This document shows, piece by piece, positions 8,866 through 17,420 of a DNA stretch of 64,000 bases (its first letter is position 1; the number at the start of each line of letters is the position of its first letter). The stretch is from Bog-473 sp963725895 (GTDB lineage Bacteria; Actinomycetota; Acidimicrobiia; Acidimicrobiales; RAAP-2). Where the stretch lies: contig CAVSAJ010000003.1 of the NCBI GenBank assembly GCA_963725895.1, forward strand, positions 1,426,001 to 1,490,000, read 5' to 3'. The translations under genes and the position numbers were made by a program. The notes beneath the pieces were generated by a model. It was not told the origin of the DNA, did no database searches, and was given only the letters and a program-made list of their open reading frames with translations.

Positions 8866-10917
8866 GTGAGTGAGGAGTCGCAGGGTCCACATCCCAGTCG
8901 CTCTGTGCGCGCCCGTCGGGCGACGGCGGCGCTGGGCCGCCGGCTCCGTTCGGCTTCTTATCTCCAGCGCTGGATCGTGCTCGGAATCGCAATCGGCACC
9001 ATCGCGGGTCTCGGAGCAGTCGTCTTCTACGAAGCCCTGCGGCTCTGCACGCACTTCTTCTTGCAGACCCTCGCCGGCTACAGCGTCCCGACGCCCGTCG
9101 CGGAAGGACGCGAGGCTGGTTCGGCGCATGCGGCCAGGCCGTGGATTCTGCCACTGGTAGCCGGCACGGGGGCACTCCTGGGCGCATTGTTGGTGTACGC
9201 CTTCGCGCCCGAAGCCGAAGGCCACGGCACTGACGCCGCAATAGCAGCGGTGCACCACAACCCCAAGGGCGTGCGCTTCCGCGCCGTCATCGTCAAGATC
9301 GTTGCGTCTGCCCTGACCATCGGCTCCGGTGGTTCCGGTGGTCGAGAGGGGCCAACCGGTCAGATCAGTGCCGGCTTCGGGTCGCTGCTGACGCGCGTGC
9401 TCGAACTCGAGCCCTCCGACGGACGCATTGCAGTAGCGACGGGGATCGGCTCGGGTATCGGGGCCATCTTCGGCGCACCCCTCGGCGGCGCGGTCCTCGC
9501 CTCGGAAATCCTCTACCGCGACGACTTCGACCCGGCCGCCCTCTTGCCGTGCTTCATCGCCTCGTCAGTCAGCTATGCCATCTTCGGCTCGGTTGAGGGT
9601 TTCGGGCCCCTCTTCGGCTACGTCGGGTCCTACCGCTTCGATGATCCCGCTCAGCTTGGGTGGTTCGCTCTCATCGGCGTCCTCGGTGGGCTCATCGGAC
9701 TCCTCTATGCCAAGGGCTTCTACGGCATCGCCCATATCTCAGCCGGTATCCCCCGACTCCCCAAATGGGTGAAGCCGGCGATTGGTGGCCTGTTGGTGGG
9801 TGCTATCGGGATCGTCATTCCCGAGGTACTTGGCACGGGCTACGGCTGGATCCAGAAATCCCTCGGCCCAGAATTGCTGGGCATCCCGTTGTGGATCGTG
9901 CTGATCGTTCCCTTCGCCCGCATCCTCTCCACTGGTCTCTCGATCGGCACCGGCGGATCCGGAGGCATCTTTGGTCCTGGCATGGTGATCGGTGCCTTTA
10001 TGGGTGCGGCGGTCTGGCGCCTCTTCGAGCCCATCGCGCCCTCCATGGGCCACGATCCATCGCCATACGTGATCGTCGGCATGATGTGCTGCTTCGGCAG
10101 CATCTCGCGTGCTCCCCTGGCGGTCATGCTGATGGTGGCCGAGATGACCGGCAGCCTCTCGATCCTGACGCCCGCTTTGCTTGGGGTGGGCATCGCGTGG
10201 CTCATCGTGCATCACTTCGACGACTCCATCTATCGAAGCCAGATTCGCAGCCGGGCCGACACTGAGGCGCAACGCTTGATGGCGGGCCTGCCGCTGTTGG
10301 CAACTATCCCCACATCGCGCGCCATGGCCACACCCCGACTCGTGCTGACAACTTCGACGACGGTGCGCGAGGCCCGTGAGCGCAGCGGCGCGGCGGACGT
10401 GCCGGGTGCGCCAGTCGTGGATGGAGCAGGCCGTTTCGAAGGGACGATCTCTGTGAGCGAGCTTGTCGAGTCCTCCGGACCCGAGGCACCGGTCGGCCCC
10501 CTGGCTGATGCAGGCGCCCCAGCTATCTCTGTGGATAGCCGGCTCGACACGGCCCTCGAGTCGATCGCTTCGGCGCACATGTCGTGGGTGCCCGTGCTGG
10601 ATGATGATCGTCACGTCGTGGCCACCTTGTCCATCTCGGATCTGGTGCAGGCCTATCGCCGTGAGCTCCTGGCTTCGGCCGAGCGCGTCGGTACGCTCGG
10701 TGCATCAGCAGGCGCTTTTGAGTTGACCGTTACGGCCGACTCCACTCTCGCCGGCCAGCCGTTGCGCCTGGCCGGTCTTCCCGAGGGCACCCTCGTTACC
10801 TCGATCGCCCGCAAGGGTCGAGTTCTGGCTCCGACCGGCGACGTCGTCTTGGAACCCGGAGACCGGCTCTGGGTGCTCGGCCACGACCCGGCGGACACCT
10901 CGCCCGCTGTCGCATGA
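8866..10917 (+). CDS. ClC-family chloride channel/antiporter with CBS and RCK_C-like domains
   Basis: A 683-residue inner-membrane ClC protein. The conserved selectivity elements are GSGGSGGREGPTGQ (gating Glu near residue 161) and GTGGSGGIFGPGMVIGAFMG later in the core. The first motif, SGGSGG, differs from the GSGIP of E. coli ClcA, as in the channel-like bacterial branch. After the membrane core come two CBS-like halves (VREARERSGAADVPGAPVVD and HMSWVPVLDDDRHVVATLSI) and a C-terminal TrkA-C-like part (TVTADSTLAGQPLRLAGLPE to LEPGDRLWVLG), suggesting cytosolic ligand control. GTG 8866 is used, directly after marR. Whether it is a channel or an antiporter cannot be decided from sequence alone. 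Confidence 0.9.
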   Translation: MSEESQGPHPSRSVRARRATAALGRRLRSASYLQRWIVLGIAIGTIAGLGAVVFYEALRLCTHFFLQTLAGYSVPTPVAEGREAGSAHAARPWILPLVAGTGALLGALLVYAFAPEAEGHGTDAAIAAVHHNPKGVRFRAVIVKIVASALTIGSGGSGGREGPTGQISAGFGSLLTRVLELEPSDGRIAVATGIGSGIGAIFGAPLGGAVLASEILYRDDFDPAALLPCFIASSVSYAIFGSVEGFGPLFGYVGSYRFDDPAQLGWFALIGVLGGLIGLLYAKGFYGIAHISAGIPRLPKWVKPAIGGLLVGAIGIVIPEVLGTGYGWIQKSLGPELLGIPLWIVLIVPFARILSTGLSIGTGGSGGIFGPGMVIGAFMGAAVWRLFEPIAPSMGHDPSPYVIVGMMCCFGSISRAPLAVMLMVAEMTGSLSILTPALLGVGIAWLIVHHFDDSIYRSQIRSRADTEAQRLMAGLPLLATIPTSRAMATPRLVLTTSTTVREARERSGAADVPGAPVVDGAGRFEGTISVSELVESSGPEAPVGPLADAGAPAISVDSRLDTALESIASAHMSWVPVLDDDRHVVATLSISDLVQAYRRELLASAERVGTLGASAGAFELTVTADSTLAGQPLRLAGLPEGTLVTSIARKGRVLAPTGDVVLEPGDRLWVLGHDPADTSPAVA

Positions 10918-11035
10918 GGTCGACTGACCCATTGATCGACTCCTTGCACAAGCCGACCAAGTCGCGGTGACCACGACGGAGCCCGCCCCACAGGGAGTGC
11001 ATGCGTAGTCCGCACGCCCGAAGACTCGAGAACGA

Positions 11036-11084
11036 AGCGAAGTGGTCGCTCGAAATGGATAGTGAAGTGGTCGCTCGAAGTGGA
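11036..11084 (+). repeat. 24-bp imperfect tandem duplication ahead of repeat copy C
   Basis: agtggtcgctcgaaatgg atagtga is followed at once by agtggtcgctcgaagtggatagta; the second unit runs into the palindrome of copy C. It therefore duplicates the 5' flank of the element. Confidence 0.7.
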
Positions 11085-11239
11085 TAGTAGAGCCCTCTAC
11101 CACAGCGACGGACTGGGTGGACGAAGTGGAAACTAGGTGGACGGAAGAGCACGACAGGGGAGTGGAGGGCACTACTAGGACGAAAAACACCACCTTGCCA
11201 AGGTGAGGGTCGCGGGTTCGAATCCCGTCTTCCGCTCCA
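11085..11239 (+). repeat. tRNA-Gly-derived interspersed element, copy C
   Basis: It opens with tagtagagccctctacca, contains ggtggacgaagtggaaact and ggtggacgga, and has an intact tRNA-Gly(GCC) 3' half: caccttgccaaggtg, gcgggttcgaatcccg, cttccgct and an encoded CCA. The element tail cccaggtcagag follows at 11253. It lies between the ClC gene and the convergent tautomerase gene. Confidence 0.88.
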
Positions 11240-11312
11240 GGTCAATCGAGGTCCCAGGTCAGAGTAGGTCGGGCGCTTGCGCGGAGCTGCATATGCACGG
11301 CCTTACTTCTTG

Positions 11313-11624
11313 CTAGTCACTCCGGAATGCAAAGTGTTCCTTGAGTGCACGTCGAACGTTGAAGAGTGCTTTCATCTCCCGTACCCTCTCCTCTGACACG
11401 TCGCCGCCCATTTCCTTGAGCAGTTCGCCCAGAGGCAGAACCTTCCCCCCGTTGGCCCAGAGCCCTGCAGGAACTTCCTCGTAGATTGCAAACACGCCAC
11501 TGGCGTCATCGTCAGCTTCGGCACCCATCGCCTCTCGCAGATTCTTTGTGACTTCGGCTAGCGCCTTCGACTTGAGTTCACTGTTCAAGATGCCCTCGGG
11601 AGCAATGATTCGAGCGAGGCCCAT
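11313..11624 (-). CDS. Tautomerase-like small protein
   Basis: About 103 residues beginning MGLARIIAPEGILNSELKSK, then VFAIYEEVPAGLWANGGKVL. This pattern (short N-terminal strand, helix, then an FAIYEEVP-like strand) resembles 4-oxalocrotonate tautomerase relatives, though the catalytic Pro1 is replaced by Gly2 and the usual MP start is missing, so activity is uncertain. ATG 11624 is used because GGGAGA lies just upstream; a longer reading to 11987 is antisense to a hydrolase remnant and looks random. Its function here is unknown. Confidence 0.65.
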   Translation of the reverse strand: MGLARIIAPEGILNSELKSKALAEVTKNLREAMGAEADDDASGVFAIYEEVPAGLWANGGKVLPLGELLKEMGGDVSEERVREMKALFNVRRALKEHFAFRSD

Positions 11625-11687
11625 CTTTCTCCCGCTGATGTAAGTGTCATCAAACCGACCGCTTACTGCCCATGAGGTGCGAAATCG

Positions 11688-11990
11688 CGTCCGACGTACG
11701 GTCCGATCGGGGCTTATCTCACTACTGGCATCGATCCCATGGACCTCGACGTCTGGACGAAGGTCAATGGGAATTATGAACAGCAAGGAAATACGAGTGA
11801 CATGATATTCCCGGTCGATGAGATCCTCGCCTATTTTTCCCGCCACATGCGTATGGTTCCTGGCGATGTCCTCGCTACCGGAACTCCGCCAGGTTGAGCA
11901 TGGGCAAGGATCGCTTCCTAGCCCTGGGCGACATCTTGGAAGGCGGAATAACGAATCTGGGTGCTCAACGCCACCAAATCGTTGCATGAG
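11688..11990 (+). pseudogene. Fumarylacetoacetate hydrolase family remnant
   Basis: The plus strand reads GPIGAYLTTGIDPMDLDVWT, KVNGNYEQQGNTSDMIFPVD, then RMVPGDVLATGTPPG and a stop at 11895. After a frame change comes FLALGDILEGGITNLGAQRH. This is the C-terminal third of an FAH-family hydrolase (the NTSDMIF and GDVLATGTP motifs are diagnostic) without its N-terminal part. It starts opposite the upstream region of the tautomerase gene and ends about 80 bp before the ligase gene. Confidence 0.7.
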
Positions 11991-12073
11991 TCCGATACGT
12001 CGAACTGTTCGATCCGCGTGGCGACGAACTGGACCATCTAGGGCGCGGCGGTAGCGGATTCGATCGGCGTCGC

Positions 12074-13030
12074 GTGCCTACCATGTTCATGGTGGTCACC
12101 CCGCTGATGCTGGCGACGCTGACCGATCGTCGCGATTTTGGCGACGACTGGCTCTTGGAGCGCAAGTTCGACGGCGAGAGGTGTGTGGCGCGTAAGTCGG
12201 GCGGCGATGTGCGACTTGAGTCGCGTACTGGCAAGGATCTGACCTCCACTTACCCCGAGGTGAGTGGGGCCGTGGCGGCTCAACGGTCTCAGGGCCTGCT
12301 GCTCGACGGCGAGGTCGTGGCCTACAAGGGTGACCAGACGTCCTTCACCCGCCTTCAGCAGCGCCTCGGGGTAGCGAGGCCGACCGCCGAGCAGGTCGCC
12401 ATGTATCGAGTCGTCTACTGCGTCTTCGATCTCCTAGAGGTCGACGGAGAAGATCTCACCGGCCGGCCATTCGTGGAGCGCCGCGCCCGGCTGGCCACGA
12501 CGATTGAGCCGAGTTCGTCATTGGAGCTCACCGAGGCCTGGCGCGGTGACTCGGAGCAGCGCTTCGCGGAGGCCTGCCGATCGGGCTGGGAAGGCCTCAT
12601 CGCCAAACGCGCCGACGCCCCGTATGCCGCTGGCCGCTCCAAGGACTGGTTGAAGCTGAAGTGCGTCTGGGAGCAGGAGTTCGTCGTTGGCGGTTACACC
12701 GATCCTACGGGCAGCCGGTCGGACTTTGGTGCTTTGCTTGTCGGCTTCTACGAGCAGGGCGGCCTCCGCTACGCCGGGAAGGTCGGCACCGGCTTCACCA
12801 TGGCGATGCTCCACGATCTCGGTACCCAGCTGCGAAGGCTGGAGACAGAGGAGGATCCGTTTGTGGACGCCCGTCCGATCCCGCGTGGCACGCACTGGAC
12901 GCGGCCAAACCTCGTGGTTCAAATCGGCTTTGCCGAGTGGACAAGCGACGCTCGGCTGCGCCAACCGCGCTTTCTCGGTCTACGCGACGACAAGCGCCCG
13001 GCCGACGTCGTCCGTGAGGAGCCCCAATGA
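12074..13030 (+). CDS. ATP-dependent DNA ligase (LigC/LigD-ligase-domain type)
   Basis: A 318-residue ligase that seals nicks through an enzyme-AMP intermediate. The nucleotidyltransferase motif I is ERKFDGERC with adenylated Lys near residue 31. Further motifs are LLLDGEVVAY (III), FDLLEVDGEDLTGRPFVERR, EGLIAKRADAPYAAGRSKDW (IV) and LKLKCVWEQEFVVGGYT (V), followed by an OB fold (FGALLVGFYEQGGLRYAGKV). There is no polymerase or Ku partner nearby, so it is closer to stand-alone LigC-like enzymes used in repair. GTG 12074 is used; ATG 12083 or 12089 would shorten it slightly. Confidence 0.9.
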   Translation: MPTMFMVVTPLMLATLTDRRDFGDDWLLERKFDGERCVARKSGGDVRLESRTGKDLTSTYPEVSGAVAAQRSQGLLLDGEVVAYKGDQTSFTRLQQRLGVARPTAEQVAMYRVVYCVFDLLEVDGEDLTGRPFVERRARLATTIEPSSSLELTEAWRGDSEQRFAEACRSGWEGLIAKRADAPYAAGRSKDWLKLKCVWEQEFVVGGYTDPTGSRSDFGALLVGFYEQGGLRYAGKVGTGFTMAMLHDLGTQLRRLETEEDPFVDARPIPRGTHWTRPNLVVQIGFAEWTSDARLRQPRFLGLRDDKRPADVVREEPQ

Positions 13031-13390
13031 GCCACGGGATTGTGTCGGTAGTACAGCTGGTTGGTTCGTACTCACTCATGACGGCGCTCCTCACACTCAG
13101 GTAGCCAGACTGTCAGCCGTTCATGTGAAACTCCTGTAGGCCCGCTGCGCGACGGCTCCGAAGTCTCTCCGGCGATAATCGAGGGGCCGGAGACACATAT
13201 CCCAGCTCGCCGGCAAACTAGGAGGCGCTTAGGAAAGCGATCTCTCGAATTAACCTTCGCGAGAAAGGAGATCCGACGACGAGACAGATGCGATAGCCGA
13301 TTCGCATGGCATGTTCGCACGACTGATCGCACCTTTAGGAGACGATTACGCACCTCTAATCGTGCTCAAAGGTTCGGTAAAACGGTTTTA
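13031..13390. other. Intergenic region
   Basis: No gene is supported here. A weak inverted repeat (gatctctcg ... cgcgagaaaggagatc, about 13228-13264) is the only local structure I notice. Confidence 0.4.
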
Positions 13391-13428
13391 GGCGAAGATC
13401 GCGGAGTCAAGATCGTCCGCGCTTCGCC
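13391..13428 (+). promoter_or_regulatory. Hairpin in the leader of the small membrane protein gene
   Basis: ggcgaag-at-cgcgga pairs with tccgcg-cttcgcc across a 10-base loop, a 13-bp stem with a two-base bulge. It ends 15 bases before the ATG at 13444 and just before the ribosome binding site agagagga, so it could affect translation or be an operator. Confidence 0.5.
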
Positions 13429-13443
13429 GAAGAGAGGAAAGTA

Positions 13444-13680
13444 ATGGGCACCGCACTGTTGTTCGTCACTCTTGCATCTCTCGCGGTAGTCGTCTGGGCG
13501 GTCATTGACGTCTCCAGATGTCCCGCTGTGGCGTTGGCAGGGAAATGGAAAGCACTTTGGATCACTGGCATGGTTGGTGCGTGGTTCTTGCTCGGAGCCA
13601 TCGGAGCGATCGTGTCTGCCTTCTACTTGGCTGGACCTCGGAAGCGACTGAACACGATTAATTATTCCGGCCGGCACTAG
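13444..13680 (+). CDS. Small two-helix membrane protein
   Basis: A 78-residue protein with two hydrophobic helices (LLFVTLASLAVVVWAVIDV and ITGMVGAWFLLGAIGAIVSA) joined by a short basic loop containing GKWKALW, and a basic tail. The layout resembles the phospholipase_D-nuclease N-terminal / PLDc_N type of small actinobacterial membrane proteins. The start is supported by agaggaaagta before ATG. It has no operon partner; repeat copy D follows by about 110 bp. Confidence 0.7.
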   Translation: MGTALLFVTLASLAVVVWAVIDVSRCPAVALAGKWKALWITGMVGAWFLLGAIGAIVSAFYLAGPRKRLNTINYSGRH

Positions 13681-13790
13681 AAGCCGCGTCCGAGGCGGGG
13701 AAGAGGAGACCGTCCTTGATGCGATCGACGCGGAGTGGAGCCATGGCGCTGCTGGAGAGTCCCATTTTGGTGAGACGTGTGAGCAGTTGA

Positions 13791-13943
13791 TAGTAGGGGG
13801 CTTTACCGCAGTGCCGGATTGGATGGGCCACCTGGAAACTGGGTGGACGGAGCCGCACTTCAGGGGACCCAGCGGACCCAAACGGGCGAAAATAGCCGCC
13901 TTGCCAAGGTGAGGGTCGCGGGTTCGAATCCCGACTTCCGCTT
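13791..13943 (+). repeat. tRNA-Gly-derived interspersed element, copy D
   Basis: A diverged copy. The palindrome is eroded (tagtagggggctttaccg), followed by ggatgggccacctggaaact and gggtggacgga. The anticodon arm keeps the loop ttgccaa and 3' strand but its 5' strand is ccgcc. The T arm gcgggttcgaatcccg is intact and the acceptor is acttccgctt without CCA. It separates the small membrane protein gene from the convergent acyl-CoA dehydrogenase gene. Confidence 0.8.
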
Positions 13944-14120
13944 AAATCTGTCCTCAGCTTTTTGTGCGGTGTGTGATCTGGGGTCACCCAGACAGTTCGT
14001 GACCCTGCACCGCAAGAGCACACCTGTGCCACGTCACTTGGCCCGAGCGATCCGCCCTTAACCCTGGCGCCGACGCGGCACCGACGACTGGCATCTGGCG
14101 ACGTCGCCGCCCGGGGTGGG

Positions 14121-15788
14121 CTACCCGAGCTGCTTCCAGATCGCGTCGACGCGCCCCGGCAGTGCCGCGTCGACGCCGTCGGTCCCTGAGGGTGCGAGGT
14201 TCCGCTGCACGAGCTGTGTCGCGAGATCGCTCTCCCCGGACGAGGCTAGGAGCGCCGCCTCGTAGGCGAGGCCGAGGCGGTCGACTAGGCCGCGGAAGTG
14301 CCACTGCCCGAACTCGAGATCGCTCACGGCGCGCCAGGCTCCGTCGAGCGAACGGGCCGCGGTCCCGGCGATCTGGGCGCCGAGTTCGCCCGCTCCCGAC
14401 GTAAGCGCGTCAAGGCGGTCGCGGACGACGTTCAAGATGGGCAGGCGGCGGCAGTCGTTGAGCATCTGCGCGACGAGCACGTTGTGCGCGCCCTCCCAGG
14501 ACTCGTAGACGATGGCGTCGCGGTACAGGCGGGGGAGCACCGAGAAATCCTCGATCGCGCCGTTGCCGCCGAGCACTTCGATCGCAGAGTGGATCACGTC
14601 GGTCGCTTGCACGCTGACGAGGTACTTCGCGACGTTCACGCAGAAGCGGTGGAGCAAGACGTCGGCCTTGCTCGCCTGGCCGCCGTCAATCAGGTCCTCG
14701 AGCCGGGTGAGCTCGAAGCAGAGGTGGAGCGCTGCGGTCTGACTCGTAGCCATATCGACTACGCGCTGCCGCACGGCCGGAAAGGCCTCGATCGGCTGGC
14801 CGAAGGCCTCGCGGTGGCGAGCGTAGGCGCGGGATTCGAGGACGGCGCGGCGCATCATGCCGGCGTCGCCGAGAGCGGTCATCCATCGGCTCGTGTTCAG
14901 CACTATCCCGACGGCAGTCTTGAAGCCGTCGGCGACCGGTCCGACGGGCCAGGCGAGAGCGCCGTCGAAATCGATCTCGCCGGACGCCAACCCGCGCGTG
15001 CCGAGCTTATCCTTGAGGCGGCGGAGCGAGAAGCCGTTCGGCTCGCCGTCGACAAGCCGCGGCACGACGAAGCCACCCAGCCCGCGGGTCCCTGCCGGGC
15101 CGCCCGGCACCCGTGCTGTCAGGAAGAATTGGCCGGCGTCGGCGACCGAGCAGAACCACTTCTCGCCGGTCACGCGCCACGTGAGGCCGTCACCTGTCGG
15201 CACGGCCTCGCACGCGTTCGCCCCGACGTCGCTCCCGCCCTGGACCTCGGTCAGGAACTGCGAGCCGCGCTCGGCGGCGTCGTAGTCGGGATCGACGAGC
15301 GCCGGAAGGAACCGCTCGCGAACGTCGTCATCCGCCACGCGCCGGAGCGCTCGGGCGAGCCCGATCGTGCAAGTGGCGGGGCAGGCGTGGCCGGCCTCAC
15401 CTTCAAGCGAAAGTAGGTAGAGGAGGACCGCCTGCTCGTACGCCCGGCCCGGCTTGTCCGAAAGCGCCACGAGGCCCGACCGCCAGACCGCCCGCCCCGC
15501 CTCGTGGTAGCTCGGATCAAACGACACCTCCTCGGTGCGGCGACCCAACCCGTCCCAGCGGACGAGCTCGGGCAGGTGTGTCCGCTGCTCGTAGCGGCTC
15601 GCGGCCGGGCCGACCACGGCGACTACGTCGTTGGCGAACGCACCGGCCGACGTGCGCAGCGCCTCGAGCCGGCCGTTGGTGAGGTGGCGGTCCAGGATCG
15701 CCTGCAGGCTGGTGTCGTCGGCGAAGGGGTCGGCGGGGAAGGCGCGCCGCCAGGCGTCGAGCGCGGCGCGCGCCGAAGCGGTCGTCAT
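14121..15788 (-). CDS. Acyl-CoA dehydrogenase, AidB-like
   Basis: About 555 residues, near the size of AidB and longer than ordinary acyl-CoA dehydrogenases. Visible landmarks are GHACPATCTIGLARALRR, the FAD/substrate region QFLTEVQGGSDVGANACEAV, WRVTGEKWFCSVADAGQFFL, a middle-domain LKDKLGTRGLASGEIDFDGA, and the C-terminal helices with RAYARHREAFGQPIEAFPAV, EVLGGNGAIEDF and YESWEGAHNVLVAQML. The last region carries the Glu found in AidB-like proteins. It is a flavoprotein expected in the cytosol; the substrate is unknown, and AidB homologues have been linked to alkylation protection. ATG 15788 is chosen because residues upstream are low-complexity. It stands alone, bracketed by repeat copies D and E. 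Confidence 0.88.
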   Translation of the reverse strand: MTTASARAALDAWRRAFPADPFADDTSLQAILDRHLTNGRLEALRTSAGAFANDVVAVVGPAASRYEQRTHLPELVRWDGLGRRTEEVSFDPSYHEAGRAVWRSGLVALSDKPGRAYEQAVLLYLLSLEGEAGHACPATCTIGLARALRRVADDDVRERFLPALVDPDYDAAERGSQFLTEVQGGSDVGANACEAVPTGDGLTWRVTGEKWFCSVADAGQFFLTARVPGGPAGTRGLGGFVVPRLVDGEPNGFSLRRLKDKLGTRGLASGEIDFDGALAWPVGPVADGFKTAVGIVLNTSRWMTALGDAGMMRRAVLESRAYARHREAFGQPIEAFPAVRQRVVDMATSQTAALHLCFELTRLEDLIDGGQASKADVLLHRFCVNVAKYLVSVQATDVIHSAIEVLGGNGAIEDFSVLPRLYRDAIVYESWEGAHNVLVAQMLNDCRRLPILNVVRDRLDALTSGAGELGAQIAGTAARSLDGAWRAVSDLEFGQWHFRGLVDRLGLAYEAALLASSGESDLATQLVQRNLAPSGTDGVDAALPGRVDAIWKQLG

Positions 15789-15998
15789 GGAGCAAGTCTC
15801 GCGCCGGCCCGGCCGTGTAGGAAGTCGACGTTGGCAGCGTCTCAGCGAGCGGCGCGCTGCCGGCGAAGCGGGAGCGGTCGTCATGCCACTCGACCGCCGC
15901 GTTGCCGAAGTCCGGGGCGGGACAGGAATGCCTCCACTTCTGCGCCGCCCGCAAGCCATGGTGGCTACGGGCCAAGTGGAGACCAACCGCATTGCCTG

Positions 15999-16152
15999 TA
16001 GTAGAGCGCTCTACTACAGGGGCGGAATCGCTGGACGAGGTGGAAACTGGTGGACGGAACGGCACGACAGGGACTTGGGGCCCACCAGTGAGACGAAAAA
16101 CACCACCCTGCCAAGGTGAGCGTCGCGGGTTCGAATCCCGTCCTCCGCTCCA
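15999..16152 (+). repeat. tRNA-Gly-derived interspersed element, copy E (best preserved)
   Basis: It starts with the perfect 18-nt palindrome tagtagagcgctctacta and has the ggcggaatcgctggacgagg and ggtggacgga blocks. The anticodon arm is caccctgccaaggtg (one change), the T arm gcgggttcgaatcccg is intact, and the acceptor reads cctccgct plus CCA. The tail gcaggtcagaggcggtgtttcaaccc extends the shared sequence to about 16184. Confidence 0.9.
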
Positions 16153-16297
16153 TCATTGCAGGTCAGAGGCGGTGTTTCAACCCTCGAATCGTCGGGCGCC
16201 TCCGCCGACTTCACGAATCCAGCCAGTCGGCGACTGAAGCTGTGTGGCGGGTGTCAGAGGGTGGCCTCGAGCTGGGACGTCTCTTGGACGCTCTGGC

Positions 16298-16684
16298 TCA
16301 GGCTGACCGGTATTGCTTCAGTGCGTCACTGAGTTGACGGCGGGACTCGATGTCCAATTTACGAAACACCTTACGCAGGTGATAGTCAACTGTTGCCGAA
16401 CTGATAAACAGTTGCGCGGCGATTTCCAAGTTCGTGAGCCTGTTTGCGGCGAGTTGCGCGACCGGATGTTCCTGAGGGGTCAGTTCAAGTCTCTTGCGAG
16501 GGGAACGCTTGCCGGTTCGCTCTCCGGTGGCGAGGAGCTCGGTTTCGGCCCTCGTGGAATAGTTCGTCGATCCCATGGCAGCGAAAAACTCGTAGGCCGA
16601 ACGCAGCTGCCAAGAAGACGACGGCGAAATGAGCGCCTCGGCCGGAAGCCCCTGGTCAAACCGATGATCGCGTCGTTGGACTTT
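16298..16684 (-). pseudogene. LuxR-type HTH remnant (C-terminal end of a LuxR regulator)
   Basis: The reverse strand reads SSSWQLRSAYEFFAAMGSTN, then a LuxR helix-turn-helix: LELTPQEHPVAQLAANRLTN, LEIAAQLFISSATVDYHLRK, VFRKLDIESRRQLSDAL. The stretch before the HTH matches the linker that ends large ATP-binding LuxR (LAL) regulators, but the frame has no start before the ferritin gene stop at 16685-16687, with which it is exactly in frame. The sensory part is missing. An internal ATG at 16576 could give a 92-residue HTH protein; decay is the simpler reading. Confidence 0.65.
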
Positions 16685-17191
16685 TCAGGGTGCGGTTCTC
16701 AGCGCAAATGGAGAGTTGCGAACGGACTGGCGAATGAAACGAAGAATCCGGATGTGACGCTGGGTGTCGGCTTGAAGGATGCCAATCATGAAGGCGTCGA
16801 ACTCACCTCCAACCCGCCGCACCTTGCGCGCAAGGCGCTTTAACTCGGCGCGATCCTTGCGCTCGATTGCGATGAAGCGGTCGGTCGCTTCAAGCAACGA
16901 CTGATCCCGATGACGCACGTCGAGGAGAGGAACACGCGTACCCTGTCTGTCAAAGGTGGCATCAGCACGCACCGCATTTGCCAAGTCAGAGAGCACTCGG
17001 TGGTGCCTCTTCTCGTCATCGAGAACCATGCAAATGAGGTATCGCACCGCTTCGGAGGATGTGTTCTCGGCGAACGCCTCATACGCCGATATGACGTCGC
17101 TCTCTTCGCTCTGGTGGGCCAATAGAGCGTCGTAAAGTTCCTGCTGCCCGATACTTGCACCTGCGAGATGTCCATCAGATAAGGCAATCAC
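16685..17191 (-). CDS. Ferritin-like (rubrerythrin-type) diiron-fold protein
   Basis: About 168 residues of mainly helical sequence: SIGQQELYDALLAHQSEESD, VISAYEAFAENTSSEAVRYL, then ICMVLDDEKRHHRVLSDLAN, and near the C-terminus MIGILQADTQRHIRILRFI. The EExxx, DEKRHH and DTQRH segments resemble the Glu/ExxH ligands of ferritin-like four-helix proteins, so iron or peroxide handling is likely but not proven. GTG 17191 is chosen because AGGAGG precedes it; longer readings lack family sequence. A GGGACAAAGGTCCC box lies 70 bp upstream, suggesting control by a DosR-like regulator. A LuxR remnant follows in frame after the stop. Confidence 0.7.
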   Translation of the reverse strand: MIALSDGHLAGASIGQQELYDALLAHQSEESDVISAYEAFAENTSSEAVRYLICMVLDDEKRHHRVLSDLANAVRADATFDRQGTRVPLLDVRHRDQSLLEATDRFIAIERKDRAELKRLARKVRRVGGEFDAFMIGILQADTQRHIRILRFIRQSVRNSPFALRTAP

Positions 17192-17260
17192 GACTTGCCT
17201 CCTTTGTTGGATCGGAACCTCTCGCTTATAACTTTGCAGGATCCTGAGGTACACATCATA

Positions 17261-17274
17261 GGGACAAAGGTCCC
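17261..17274 (-). promoter_or_regulatory. DosR/DevR-like box upstream of the ferritin-like gene
   Basis: gggacaaaggtccc, flanked by ta and aat, matches the GGGAC-N4-GTCCC core of the mycobacterial DosR consensus. It lies 70 bp before GTG 17191, a usual activator distance. Confidence 0.65.
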
Positions 17275-17420
17275 AATCGATCATGAGGTTGTGCTCCCAA
17301 GACATCGAGGGCGCCGCAGGAGCGTTGTGCGCGATGACAATCGGAGGGGTCTTCGAGCGACTTGTTTGAAACGTGGGGGCCTGCCACCAGGCGCAAAGGT
17401 GGAAGGCCACCGATCCTGCC

